Assembly (NCBI RefSeq): GCF_003054445.1
Contig: NC_042508.1
Span: 1,984,001 to 2,048,000, forward strand
Origin: Pichia kudriavzevii
Taxonomy: Eukaryota; Ascomycota; Pichiomycetes; Pichiales; Pichiaceae
DNA length: 64,000 nt
Direction: 5' to 3'
Shown: positions 31,101 to 39,536 of the stretch, one piece after another
How positions within the stretch are numbered: the first letter of the stretch is position 1
How the letters are laid out: each line of letters begins with the position of its first letter
Notes under the pieces: generated by a model
Told to the model about the DNA's origin: nothing
Databases searched by the model: none
Seen by the model: the letters and a program-made list of their open reading frames with translations, nothing else
Made by a program: the position numbers and the translations under genes

Positions 31101-31930
31101 CTGGTGGTCAACGTGATATGTACAATGAAGTTTTGAAGTATGGTTCATTTATCGTCGACGCTCTAGTTGATTTCAACCAGCCTATCTTTACTTATATTCC
31201 TCCAACTGGTGAACTAAGAGGTGGCTCATGGGTTGTTGTTGATCCTACAATTAACAACGATATGATGGAAATGTATGCAGATATCGAATCCAGAGCAGGT
31301 GTCTTAGAGCCTGCTGGTATGGTTGGTATCAAATACAGGGAGAACAAGTTATTTGATACCATGAACAGATTGGACGACCAATGTAAAGAATTGAAGGCTA
31401 AGGTGGATGCTGCAACTAACGAAGAAGAAAAGGCAGAACTCCAAAAATTATTGATTGCTAGACAATCCAAGTTATTGCCTGTATACCAACAAATATCTGT
31501 CCAATTTGCTGACTTGCATGATAGATCTGGACGTATGTTAGCAAAGGGTGTTATCAGGAAGGAGTTGGCATGGTCTGAAGCGAGAAGATACTTCTTCTGG
31601 AGAGTGAGAAGAAGACTAAACGAAGAATACCTAATTAAGCGGATTTCTGATCAAATACCAAATGCTACTAGGTTAGAAAAGACCGCTAGGTTGAATTCAT
31701 TCTATCCTCCAACTTTGAACATTGATGATGATAAAGCTGTTGCTCTTTGGATTGAAGATAACCACAAACAACTAGACTCTCAACTCAAGAAATTGAAGGG
31801 TGATTCTGTTAAGCAGACGCTTGCCAAATTATTCAAGTCAGATATCAAGAATACTACCCAAGGATTGGCTGAAGTGCTATCATTACTACCTACCGAAGAA
31901 AAAGAAAAAATCTTACAACTCATTAAATAG
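25181..31930 (+). CDS. ACC1: Acetyl-CoA carboxylase ACC1, with possible mitochondrial long form
   Basis: 2249 residues from the first ATG; the in-frame stop at 25169 limits the start. Multifunctional enzyme: biotin carboxylase (about 90-600; GGGGKGIRK, ELNPRLQVEHPTTEM), biotinyl domain with Lys758 in EVMKMCMP, a central domain, and carboxyltransferase (about 1520-2150; GANNIGMVGF, NSGARIG). It makes malonyl-CoA for fatty acid synthesis. Ser1180 in LNRAISVSDL aligns with the Snf1 site Ser1157 of S. cerevisiae. Residues 1-38 carry six Lys/Arg and no acidic residue, like a mitochondrial presequence, and residue 39 is a second ATG (25295) with A at -3, whereas the first has T at -3. Leaky scanning could give mitochondrial and cytosolic forms, jobs split between HFA1 and ACC1 in S. 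cerevisiae. The core family call is certain; the dual start is inference. Confidence 0.97.
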   Translation: MKLTPFFPIYYRNLFTKTFNSSLHSKLSAPNIYFKYQKMTTTTLASKHQKLANHFLGLNTIDKAEPSALKDFVVKHEGHTVIKKILISNNGIAAVKEIRSVRKWAYETFGDEKTIQFVAMATPEDLEANAEYIRMADQYVEVPGGTNNNNYANVDLIVEIAERTKVDAVWAGWGHASENPDLPEKLAASPRKIIFIGPPGSAMRSLGDKISSTIVAQHAKVPCIPWSGTGVDKVVVDKESNLVSVDEETYAKGCCTGPEDGLVKAKQIGFPVMIKASEGGGGKGIRKVDDEKDFLRLYDQAANEIPGSPIFIMKLAGAARHLEVQLLADQYGTNISLFGRDCSVQRRHQKIIEEAPVTIAKPETFREMESAAVRLGELVGYVSAGTVEYLYSYADDKFYFLELNPRLQVEHPTTEMVSGVNLPAAQLQIAMGIPMHRINDIRLLYGVDPHTSTEIDFTFKNPESLQTQRKPTPKGHCTACRITSEDPSEGFKPSGGTLHELNFRSSSNVWGYFSVANQSSIHSFADSQFGHIFAFGENREASRRHMVVALKELSIRGDFRTTVEYLIKLLETPDFSENTITTGWLDELISKKLTAERPDQNIAVICGAVTKAYLQAEECKREYIASLEKGQVPSKEYLKTIFNVEFIYEGSKFKFTVAKSSDENFTLFINGSRVFTTVKSLSDGGLLIALGGKSHPVYWKEEVSATRLSVDGKTCLLEVENDPTQLRTPSPGKLVKYLVEDGEHIKAGQPYAEVEVMKMCMPLIAGEDGTVQVLKQPGSTVNAGDILAILSLDDPSKVKHALPFNKTLPDFGLPMVVGTKPAQVFHRLYNVLVSILHGFDNQVVMKSTLANLIEVLRNPELPYSEWSLQISALHSRLPLKLDAQLTELIDRTQKRNAEFPSKQILALFEKTKKEEDVDILFDQVIEPLVSIATRYEHGIAVHEYNVFAELLEEYYRVEKLFSGDNVREEDVILKLRDQHKNDLKLVVQTAQSHSRIASKNNLIIEILNNYQSVLKNSPVAVEIFRTELKKIVELDTRATAKATLKAREILIQCSMPSITERTEQLEHILKSSVISTKFGEIGSQEHTLPKMTIIQDIIDSKYTLFDVLTPFLCSSDPWVAAAAAEVYARRAYRAYSVQGVKHEVPENTTELPVLKWSFQLPSLSTSSFNAIPDSLNRAISVSDLTFMINKNDSQPVRTGILVAAKHLDEAETALITGLASLKKDVKDSSSLINVFNIYVNAVDGYDNEASIIEKMNQISEDYKRDLNEVGVRRITFILGDRLGSYPKYFTFKTSALGQPYIEDQMIRHIEPALAYQLELARLSNFNIKSIPTDNRNIHVYEASAKNSSAIDKRYFTRGIVRTGSIKSDITASEYLISEAHRLVSDILDQLEILDTTNTDMNHIFINFSAVFNITPEDVENAFASFLERFGRRLWRLRVTGAEIRIMCTDQSGIPFPLRAVINNISGYVVKSELYIEEKNAQGDWIFKSIGTPGSMHLRPISTPYPTKEWLQPKRQRAHQLGTTYVYDFPELFKQALVSSWRAFDPSVKVTDSFFSYEELILDDAGEATPVSREPGANNIGMVGFLVNAKTPEYPKGRQFVIVANDITFKIGSFGPEEDNFFNKVTEYARKFGIPRIYLSANSGARIGIAEELLPYYKVNWNVEGDPSKGFSYLYLTSEDLAELEQSGKGSSVITSKIVENGETRHVIETIVGMEDGLGVECLKGSGLIAGATSRAYKDIFTITLVTCRSVGIGAYLVRLGERAIQVEGQPIILTGAPAINKLLGREVYSSNLQLGGTQIMYKNGVSHLTASDDLDGVEKIMKWLSYVPAKRGLPVPILEGVDTWDRPVDFTPTKNEQYDVRWMIEGKETENGFEYGLFDKDSFQETLSGWAKGVVIGRARLGGIPMGVIGVETRTVDNLYPADPANPDSTEFLVQEAGQVWYPNSAFKTAQAINDFNNGEQLPLMILANWRGFSGGQRDMYNEVLKYGSFIVDALVDFNQPIFTYIPPTGELRGGSWVVVDPTINNDMMEMYADIESRAGVLEPAGMVGIKYRENKLFDTMNRLDDQCKELKAKVDAATNEEEKAELQKLLIARQSKLLPVYQQISVQFADLHDRSGRMLAKGVIRKELAWSEARRYFFWRVRRRLNEEYLIKRISDQIPNATRLEKTARLNSFYPPTLNIDDDKAVALWIEDNHKQLDSQLKKLKGDSVKQTLAKLFKSDIKNTTQGLAEVLSLLPTEEKEKILQLIK

Positions 31931-32614
31931 GGTCGACTACCTTGTTATGGTTAAAACTATGAGCTCCAGTATCAATTTTTGTTTGTTTGTTTGGATTGTT
32001 ACTGCTTTCATAGCTACTACCGATATGATATCACATTTTCTTCTTCTTCCACCTCCTTATACATATTTATATTTTATTTAGTTTCTGTTTATTTAATATT
32101 TGTTAATATTGTCTTGCTTATTGATCTTGTTACAGATGTCAGTCCATAATAAGCTTTGTGATCCTGAGTTCAATAAAATACAAACAAAAGCTATCAAACT
32201 GAACTTTCCTGTTGACAGCGATATGGAAAAAGAGGAAAGTTAAACTGAAGATAATGCAGGAGCCTTCGAAGAGGGTTGCTTGTATTTAAAACAACAAAGC
32301 TCCTCGAGATTGCTGACACTAGCGGTGTAGGTGAAAAAATCAAGGGGTTTGTGCTCCTCCTTTCAAAAATAGTTGCCCCTTCATTAGACTCTTATTATAT
32401 TATGTTGCCAAAGGATAATCGTTTTCTATAGATTGGTCGTCTTACAACAGAGTCCCCGTCTTTTTGATACGAGATACATCTAAAGACAACTCTTTTGCTA
32501 CAGATCATCACCAATTGTTAATTTTAAAACACCTACAGTACAAACAACCTAGTACACAAGAACAAACATAAAACAAAAAATACAACCTTTGTTCTAATAG
32601 CAAAAAAAAAAAAA
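31931..32614. other. ACC1-subtilase intergenic region
   Basis: 684 bp holding the ACC1 3' end and the promoter of the next gene. It includes a CCCCT (STRE core) at about 32376 and A-rich sequence directly before the ATG. No gene is seen. Confidence 0.5.
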
Positions 32615-33826
32615 ATGAAATTACCAAGTATTTTTTTTAGCTGCCTCCTTTTATTCACCTGTGTTACTTGCTTACCTGTTTATAACAAAAGGGAACGGTA
32701 TCTAATCCAGCTTAAAGATCCCGATTCTGTAGAAATTCTATGTTTGCAGGATGACTCTGTGACTTCGTTTTCCCATTTACGTAAAGAAATAAAAAAAGTT
32801 TTTTCCTTTGGAAAATTTGAAGGATTTGTTGGAGAATTTTCCAAAGATATTATTGATAGAATAGCAAGGAATCCGTTGGTGGAAAAAATCACACAAGATT
32901 TTGCTATTCAAGCCTTCGACAAAGTAATATATCAGGAAGATGCACCCTCTCATTTAGTGCGGCTTTCACAAAAAGCACCGGTTGAAGAAGTAACTGATAC
33001 TACGTATTACTATGGAGAGGAATCACAAGGACAAGACGTCACTGTTTACATAGTTGATACAGGGGTGTTTGTTGAGCATCCGGATTTTGAAGGTCGTGCA
33101 ACACTGGGCCCCAACTTCTCAACAGACAAGAGCAACATCGACTACATTGGACATGGAACCCATGTTGCAGGAATTGTTGGATCGAAAACCTACGGTGTAG
33201 CCAAAAAAGTGAATATCCATTCAGTGAAAGTTTTGGATAGACTGGGTCAAGGGTCATTATCTTCTGTCATTGCTGGTTTAGAATATGCTGTCAAACACTC
33301 GGAAAACATTGGCAACAAGGGCGTAGTTAACTTATCCCTAGGAGCAGCAAAGAGTGCAATTTTAGATTCCGCCGTAAAAGCAGCATACGATGCTGGATTA
33401 TTGGTGGTAGCAGCAGCAGGTAATAACAATAGGAATGCTTGTCAGACTTCCCCGGCAGGTTCAACCTACACATTAACTGTTGGAGCAATTGATGATAAGA
33501 GCGATACAATTGCAAGTTTCTCTAATTTTGGTTCTTGTGTAGATATATTTGCTTCCGGAGTTGAAGTACATAGTTTAAATGTCGATAAAGATGACAATGA
33601 TGAGCAAGTTCTAAGTGGTACATCTATGGCTAGCCCGAGTGTGGCAGGTTTGGCAGCGACAATGCTTGAACAGGGTGTACCTCCTGAACGGATTAAAGAA
33701 GAAATGCTAAACATTGCTATCTGGAATGCAATTCCACATTCCGATATAAAATTGAAAAGCAGTACACATAATACCATTGTTTATAATGGTTTCGGTCGTG
33801 ATGTTACTAGGGTAACAGCTAGTTGA
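32615..33826 (+). CDS. Secreted or vacuolar subtilisin-like serine protease (PRB1/RRT12 group)
   Basis: 403 residues, ATG start after an A run. A signal peptide (MKLPSIFFSCLLLFTCVTC) is followed by an I9 propeptide (RYLIQLKDPDS, FEGFVGEFSKDIIDRI) and an S8 proteinase-K-like domain with the triad Asp148 (IVDTGV), His183 (GHGTHVAG) and Ser337 (SGTSMASP), and oxyanion Asn in AAAGNNN. It resembles S. cerevisiae proteinase B (Prb1) and its shorter relatives Rrt12 and Ysp3, but lacks the very long Prb1 propeptide, so an exact orthologue is not assigned. It probably matures by self-cleavage in the secretory pathway. No membrane anchor is seen at the C-terminus. Confidence 0.9.
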   Translation: MKLPSIFFSCLLLFTCVTCLPVYNKRERYLIQLKDPDSVEILCLQDDSVTSFSHLRKEIKKVFSFGKFEGFVGEFSKDIIDRIARNPLVEKITQDFAIQAFDKVIYQEDAPSHLVRLSQKAPVEEVTDTTYYYGEESQGQDVTVYIVDTGVFVEHPDFEGRATLGPNFSTDKSNIDYIGHGTHVAGIVGSKTYGVAKKVNIHSVKVLDRLGQGSLSSVIAGLEYAVKHSENIGNKGVVNLSLGAAKSAILDSAVKAAYDAGLLVVAAAGNNNRNACQTSPAGSTYTLTVGAIDDKSDTIASFSNFGSCVDIFASGVEVHSLNVDKDDNDEQVLSGTSMASPSVAGLAATMLEQGVPPERIKEEMLNIAIWNAIPHSDIKLKSSTHNTIVYNGFGRDVTRVTAS

Positions 33827-34073
33827 ATTAAACTAATCTCTGAAACTTTGAAACTCTTTCTGCCTGCACTCTGAAAGCTGTTATCAAGTACAGACCAAAC
33901 AGTGGTAGTTTATTTTATAATTTAATGACACTAGTAAATAATAACCTTAGTTTCACATGCCAAGGGATTTAAACAAATTTTATAAATATACAAAGTAGAG
34001 AGGCTAAAAAAATAAAAGAGTAGGAAAATATAACGTAAATCAGCACCAGTTTCATGTGATATTCTTCCAAAGA

Positions 34074-35297
34074 TTATCCGTGCATCGAATGACTGTAACT
34101 CATAGTCAAATCGCCAGAATTCATATCATAGTTCAAACATAGCTGTGAGAATTTACACTCTTGCTGGACAGTATGGTTGATGTTTTCACTATTAGAAAGA
34201 TTTAGGGCTTCAGGATCAATTGCTGAATCAGTAAAGGACATTGAAGAATGATCAGTAGCACATTTGAGAACCTTCTTTAAAACAGATTCATCGGTATTCC
34301 CGGAGTCTGATTCATTATTTGGCAATAGGAATTCAGCACCTGTTATTTCGTTGATCGGTACAACGTATCTGTCATATATCAATTTCAAAATATTTTGGGA
34401 GGACCTATTATCAGAAAGTGACGATTTTAGAAGCTCATCCAATGGCACATTAGTTAGAAATATGATTCTATACAAGTCCTGTGTTTTGTTGAGTTTCAAA
34501 ATAGTCAAATAATGATTAAAATCCTTTAGTATAGATTGTTTATTTTCACATTCTTCACAGATTTGTTTGGCATATCTCTGTTTTGGAAGCGTTGCTTTGC
34601 AAGACATGCACAAATTCGGCTGAGTTGGGGATAGAGCACTAATTTGGATTTTGAAATTAGTCGATTGGTCATGATGGTATTTAGCTAAGAAGGATAGTTG
34701 GAGTAAGGATTGCTGCTCTGGAGTTAACGTTAAGGGATTCAATTTCGGATCAATCGACAAAATATTAAATGAGAACAGCTGATCATTATAAGCCAGGTCA
34801 ACATCAACGGTTTCATCATCTAATTGTAAATCTGGGTTCTCTAACAAGGCCTCCAATGATTGGTTTTGGAAAGCCAGCGGGTCACTAGTAAAGCCATTAC
34901 TAGAGACGGTGTTATTTTTGAACTGAATAGTATTTGTATGGTTTGGCTTGCTCTCTGTTGGTGGCAACGAAATTTTAGTTGGTACTGAGGTTGCCGTTGG
35001 GGTAAATTGCTTGCTTGCCGCTTGATAAGCCTTCGAGGTGGTCTTCAGATGTTCGGCTAATTTTTCAATTTCCTCTCGTGTTGGATTGACTCTCTGGCCA
35101 GCATTAACTTCAGCAGATAACTTTCTCTTTGCTTGGTTGAATTTCTTTTGATCTCTTTCGATCATCCGACAACGGTAGCACGTTTTGAACTGTAAATGAT
35201 CAGGGTCTTCATCCAAAGTTCTCTTACGTTTACACCGACGACAAGTTGAAATTTTACCATTGAGGTAGTAATATATATTCCCTGGTGAAGAACTCAT
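34074..35297 (-). CDS. Unrecognised protein with two CxxC pairs (putative zinc-binding)
   Basis: 407 residues, ATG start. I do not recognise the family. The N-terminus has CRRCKRKRTLDEDPDHLQF followed by CYRCR, a CxxC...CxxC module with a strongly basic context, and a helical basic segment (RDQKKFNQAKRKLSAEV). A second CxxC...CxxC pair (CMSCKATLPK, then CEEC) lies near residues 226-248. Between them is a Thr/Ser/Pro/Asn-rich linker; the C-terminal part is acidic and helical. The two modules look like zinc ribbons, and a nuclear regulator is conceivable, but no function is shown. Its upstream region carries a cluster of PACE-like motifs. It does not fit the Zn2Cys6 or C2H2 patterns. Confidence 0.75.
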   Translation of the reverse strand: MSSSPGNIYYYLNGKISTCRRCKRKRTLDEDPDHLQFKTCYRCRMIERDQKKFNQAKRKLSAEVNAGQRVNPTREEIEKLAEHLKTTSKAYQAASKQFTPTATSVPTKISLPPTESKPNHTNTIQFKNNTVSSNGFTSDPLAFQNQSLEALLENPDLQLDDETVDVDLAYNDQLFSFNILSIDPKLNPLTLTPEQQSLLQLSFLAKYHHDQSTNFKIQISALSPTQPNLCMSCKATLPKQRYAKQICEECENKQSILKDFNHYLTILKLNKTQDLYRIIFLTNVPLDELLKSSLSDNRSSQNILKLIYDRYVVPINEITGAEFLLPNNESDSGNTDESVLKKVLKCATDHSSMSFTDSAIDPEALNLSNSENINHTVQQECKFSQLCLNYDMNSGDLTMSYSHSMHG

Positions 35298-36142
35298 TGT
35301 AATATCGCTATTCTCAGTGCACTTTCAATAAAGCTGATAGATAACAAATGTGTTGTTTTGATTTGGCAACTAGGTTTTCTCAAGCAAGTATGTTATGATG
35401 TATTATGCTATACTATACTATACTATACTATACTATGGGTCCCGCGATGTGGTGACTTGAAATTCGAATTTGATGAGATAATGCGAGTTTCTGATGGGAT
35501 CTCTTCGGTGATGAAATTTCACACGTACAGGATGATGGTGCTTCCTGAGTATTGAAGGCTAAGGGCAAAGTGGATGCTTTTAGGTGGCAAAAGAAAAGAT
35601 GGTGTTATTCGACAGTCATTTTGGGTGGCAACGGCACTTTTTTTCTATTTCCCAGTAATAATTGGCTGAAACTGTGCCACTTCCGTACACCAAGAGTGGC
35701 ATGTTTTTTAATCATAATATGTGCCACCTACAAAGAGGTGTTCATAAACGGGAGACAGCTTTCACGTTAATGGCGGAAGTTGCAGAGGAACTAAGCCAAA
35801 AAAAGAAAGAAACAGCAACAAGGGATACATGGGAGGCATCATCGCCAGTTTCCCACAGCTGTTCAAGTATAGTTGTGAATTGAGGGAAAAAGGGAGCAAC
35901 TAAAAGATCTTCGCTAATACTGATGCCGTAATCGAATATACAGTGCACGCATGAAAAAGCATTAATGATTAAAAGAGTGTTTATACAGTAACTATTTGAA
36001 TGATATATCAGAGGGTATGATATGTAGAAATTATATCGTAGATACGATTCATAAAATGGAATCCACAGGGATCAAGACATATGGCTATTTGTGGATACGA
36101 GTGGAGATGTATTTATGATCTTTATTTTACTCCATATCTAAT
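35298..36142. promoter_or_regulatory. Upstream region with PACE-like (Rpn4) motif cluster
   Basis: 845 bp between MET3 (3' end) and the CxxC gene (5' end), both on the minus strand. GTGGCA cores occur five times in 146 bp: GGTGGCAAA at 35583-35591, GGTGGCAAC at 35624-35632, TGCCAC at 35675-35680, GTGGCA at 35696-35701 and TGCCACC at 35722-35728. GGTGGCAAA is the proteasome-associated control element bound by Rpn4. A CTATA pentanucleotide run (35408-35436) lies between this cluster and the gene. Small frames in the region are not believed. Confidence 0.55.
35408..35436. repeat. CTATA pentanucleotide microsatellite
   Basis: Nearly six perfect CTATA units, intergenic, 111-139 bp upstream of the CxxC gene start. 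Confidence 0.9.
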
Positions 36143-37795
36143 TTAGAACTTAAAGAAACCTTGTACTTCCAAATACAACACGATTTCTTGGATGGCAACA
36201 TTGTAAGAATCTTCTGCGGATAAATCAGCTTTGATTTCTGCGTCTGCAATCGGTTTGTAGACAGAGAGCGCCTTTTCACCTGCTTCAGTCGAGTAGTAGC
36301 CGGATCTGTCATTTGATTTACAAACATCAAGAGAGGTTTCAATTGAAACTGTAATGAAAGAACCTGCCTTTGAAACTGTTTTCTTCAGATTGTTGTACTT
36401 GGAAGCTTCTAATATTTCTTTAGCATTTGCAATGATGACACCAGCACCCGATCTAACTAATTCTGAAACAACGAATGGAAGAGACTCGGTTGGAACAGAT
36501 TCTGCATCGATTAGGGTAATGTGCCTGCCACCTTGAAATTGGTTAAAAGTAGCTTGTAGTGCATAACTTAGTGCATGAATACCAGAAAATGGTAGACCAT
36601 TCAAGTATAGGGCAAATCCTTGAGAAACTCTTGGTGGGTGTGCAGTTCTCAAAATTTTCACAACTTCCGGATAGGAGAACCAGCTTGGAATATCGGTACC
36701 GTCCCTTAATCTTTTTCTTAGCTCAGTACCGGAAATAGAGCATGTTTTGGTTCCAGCTGGAACTAAGTCGATCGGGGAATATCTGTCTTCATCTGGCAAA
36801 TATGTAACCATTCTGAATGGAACAACTTCGATTTCCAGTTCACGAGCATATTTCTCCACTAATTCTTGTGCATCATATGGACCATAGAAATCAACGCCCT
36901 TGGAGTTTGAGCCCGGACCTGCATGGTCTCTACCCACAATGAAATGAGACGCACCATAGTTCTTTCTGATGATTGCATGCCACACAGCTTCTCTATCACC
37001 TGCCATTCTCATCGCTAGTGGTAGTAGGGAGAGCTTAGCCATACCATTTGGATACTTTTTGATGATTTCTTGATAAACCTTGACTCTTGTGTGGTGGTCA
37101 ATATCACCTGGTTTAGTCATACCAACAACCGGATGAATCAAAATGTTGGCAAGTTTGTCCTTTGCTGCTCTAACAGTCAATTCCCTATGTGCTCTATGCA
37201 TCGGGTTTCTAGTTTGAAAAGCAACAACTTTATTCCAATGCCTGGATTGAAATTCAGATCTCAGTTGAGCTGGCGTCTTTCTGAATTCAGTGTAGTCATA
37301 ATGCTTTGGTAAGTTGATTGCGTCTAAATCACCACCGATGTAGTAATCACCTGCTGTGTCAAATAAATATCTGATAGCTGGGTGTTCTGGATCACCTCTG
37401 AAAACATTTTTAGCTTCTTCATCTTTATTTGGCTTGTAAATATCTGCAATACTAATAATAGCCAATGGAGCATCATCTCTAGGGTCTCTCAATACAACTC
37501 TTTCACCAATGGAAAATTGTTTGGAAGTTTCTTCGGACACATCCAAGGTAATCGGAATAGACCAGATTTGACCGGAAACTAATCTCATGTCATTACAAAT
37601 AGATTGGTAATCCTTTTCAGTATTAAAACCAGTTAGAGGTGAAAACCCACCGTTGAGAATCAATTCAATATCACATAATTGTCTATCGGTTAAGTTGATA
37701 GACTTCAAAGTTGCAGCTTCAGCGAGAAGTTCATCTCTTTTTGATGCATCTCTTGCAATCAAATCCTGTAAGATACCACCGTGAGGAGCTAACAT
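36143..37795 (-). CDS. MET3: ATP sulfurylase MET3
   Basis: 550 residues, ATG start. Catalyses the first step of sulfate assimilation (ATP + sulfate to adenosine 5'-phosphosulfate) in the cytosol. The N-terminal and catalytic domains are nearly invariant: [43 protein letters not shown] and [11 protein letters not shown]. The C-terminal APS-kinase-like domain (about 395-550) is longer than in S. cerevisiae Met3 (511 residues) and keeps [13 protein letters not shown], the helix [16 protein letters not shown] and DRSGYY, as in the filamentous-fungal enzymes, but the P-loop Lys is Ile, so no kinase activity is expected. The upstream region has Cbf1 and Met31/32-type sites. Confidence 0.97.
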   Translation of the reverse strand: MLAPHGGILQDLIARDASKRDELLAEAATLKSINLTDRQLCDIELILNGGFSPLTGFNTEKDYQSICNDMRLVSGQIWSIPITLDVSEETSKQFSIGERVVLRDPRDDAPLAIISIADIYKPNKDEEAKNVFRGDPEHPAIRYLFDTAGDYYIGGDLDAINLPKHYDYTEFRKTPAQLRSEFQSRHWNKVVAFQTRNPMHRAHRELTVRAAKDKLANILIHPVVGMTKPGDIDHHTRVKVYQEIIKKYPNGMAKLSLLPLAMRMAGDREAVWHAIIRKNYGASHFIVGRDHAGPGSNSKGVDFYGPYDAQELVEKYARELEIEVVPFRMVTYLPDEDRYSPIDLVPAGTKTCSISGTELRKRLRDGTDIPSWFSYPEVVKILRTAHPPRVSQGFALYLNGLPFSGIHALSYALQATFNQFQGGRHITLIDAESVPTESLPFVVSELVRSGAGVIIANAKEILEASKYNNLKKTVSKAGSFITVSIETSLDVCKSNDRSGYYSTEAGEKALSVYKPIADAEIKADLSAEDSYNVAIQEIVLYLEVQGFFKF

Positions 37796-38383
37796 TTTGT
37801 GTTCTGATTAGTTACTATTGGGGTGGATTAAGGTCTAAGGTCAAGTACAAAAAGCAAAGGCCCGGATTACAAATCAAGAGGCATAAAATAGTGAACCAAT
37901 ATTCATTATAGCAATAAACGGATCAACCTTTGGAGGGACATATCCTGTAAATGGGTTATATTTATATCAATTGCATCAGCTTGAAAAATTTCACTCTCCA
38001 TGCAGTGAACGAAAGTATAAAGTTGTACTGTGCTCCGATTGCCGGAATCCTCTGTCTTCGGGGTCTACTCCTAACCATAAGAGAAGAAAGTGTGGCGCCA
38101 TTTTCAATTGATCCTGACAGCCACAATTTCTAGTTTAGGAAGCCTTAAGTCACGTGCTTTCCTTGTAATTTGATCACGTGATTGGTATCGTAAATTTTCC
38201 ACTGTGTTTACGTTTTTCCGGAAGTAGTAATTTCTTGTTTATGGGATATATGGATATCAAGAAATAATTTTATATTCAATACATTCATCTTCACAAGACA
38301 CACAATGGTGAATTAACGAACTTTTTAATAACAAAAGATAGTTTGTGCTACTGCAACAGAAGAAAAGGCATTTGACATCTGAG
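37796..38383. promoter_or_regulatory. Divergent promoter of MET3 with Cbf1 and Met31/32 sites
   Basis: 588 bp. CACGTG occurs at 38151-38156 and 38175-38180, both as TCACGTG, the form preferred by Cbf1-Met4 complexes. TGTGGC at 38091-38096 and GCCACA at 38120-38125 are Met31/Met32 cores. The four sites within 90 bp, about 300-385 bp upstream of MET3, are the arrangement known for methionine-repressed genes. They may also influence the divergent gene at 38384, whose ATG is 204 bp away. Confidence 0.75.
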
Positions 38384-39451
38384 ATGAGCTCTTCCGTTAA
38401 TCAGTCTCCTAAACGAATTAATAAAAAACAGTCTCTATCAATTTTATCCGGTTCGGCTGTCAATCAACTGAATAATACTACACAAGAAAATGGGAAACCA
38501 ATAAAAGATAGAGTCATCAGTGAAAGTACCGGACTTATCAAATTTCAGCTAAAAAAACAAACTGTGTCAAATACAAATGAAACCCATAGTTACTCTAAAT
38601 CATTGGGGAAAATTGATGAAAAGGACAAGGAAAACATTGATTTATCAAGTAAAGAATCTCCTGTTAAGGGAGTGCCCATCTATGTTCCTATAGGCAATGA
38701 AAAAAATACAAATAGTAAGAATGAAACAGAAGATTTACTATTCCAAATGGCTGCTAAACAGAGGGTTATACTTGATTTGGCAGAGCAATTGAAACAGGCT
38801 CAGGATGAATTATCAGACCTGGAGGTAAAATATAGACAAACTGTTGTGAAAGATTCTCCATGTAGTCCACCACCCCGGGTTGAAATTTCCAACATTTTTG
38901 AAAATCGAGTTAATTTACAAAACGTAGCTTTGACAATTAGAAAATCGACATCTATGATGACTATGAATACCCCAAAAATTAATACTGAAAAGATTGCAAA
39001 AACTCAAAAACAGGTTGCTGATACTTTCAATCAATTTACAAGCAATATATCAAATCAAAATTTCTTGAATAAAGGAAAATTCTTCTTTGAATCTAACATG
39101 AGTAAGAACATACAAAGAGGAACTTCTTTCTTGAATTCAATTTTTGACAATGAAGATGAATCGGATGATCAGATGAATGATAGTGACGATACAGACTACA
39201 ATAATAGAGAGGATATATCATTAGATGAAAATACTCCTAACTTTGATTATAGCGTTGACTACGACTTGGATCGTTTGAACAAAATAAACATCCAGAACAA
39301 AGTCAGAGGAACGCTATTGAGAGAATTAGAAGATGTTGAAGAAAAACAAGAAACTGGAGAAGATTTTGACGGGTCGTACCTACATCGCAGCATCTCAAAT
39401 TCGAGTTTATCCGAAGATGATTATGGTGGTGATGTAAGTGTAATACAATAA
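38384..39451 (+). CDS. TDA11-like coiled-coil protein (tentative)
   Basis: 355 residues from ATG 38384; the frame is open 13 codons further to a GTG, but the ATG is the natural start. A polar Ser/Asn-rich N-terminus (1-115) is followed by a short coiled coil (LLFQMAAKQRVILDLAEQLK, about 118-155), a Phe-containing segment (QVADTFNQFTSN, FFFESNMSKNIQRGTSFLN) and an acidic tail (about 260-355). The order coiled coil, FNQF-type segment, acidic region recalls S. cerevisiae Tda11 and related Ser-rich proteins, but the similarity I can see is weak. No enzyme motif is seen. Confidence 0.7.
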   Translation: MSSSVNQSPKRINKKQSLSILSGSAVNQLNNTTQENGKPIKDRVISESTGLIKFQLKKQTVSNTNETHSYSKSLGKIDEKDKENIDLSSKESPVKGVPIYVPIGNEKNTNSKNETEDLLFQMAAKQRVILDLAEQLKQAQDELSDLEVKYRQTVVKDSPCSPPPRVEISNIFENRVNLQNVALTIRKSTSMMTMNTPKINTEKIAKTQKQVADTFNQFTSNISNQNFLNKGKFFFESNMSKNIQRGTSFLNSIFDNEDESDDQMNDSDDTDYNNREDISLDENTPNFDYSVDYDLDRLNKINIQNKVRGTLLRELEDVEEKQETGEDFDGSYLHRSISNSSLSEDDYGGDVSVIQ

Positions 39452-39536
39452 GATCAAAGAAAATCAAAAATCCTGTTTGTTCATAACTGCAAATGTTGTA
39501 ATTAAAGTCTATCTAGTAGTACTTTTATAGGGTTCT

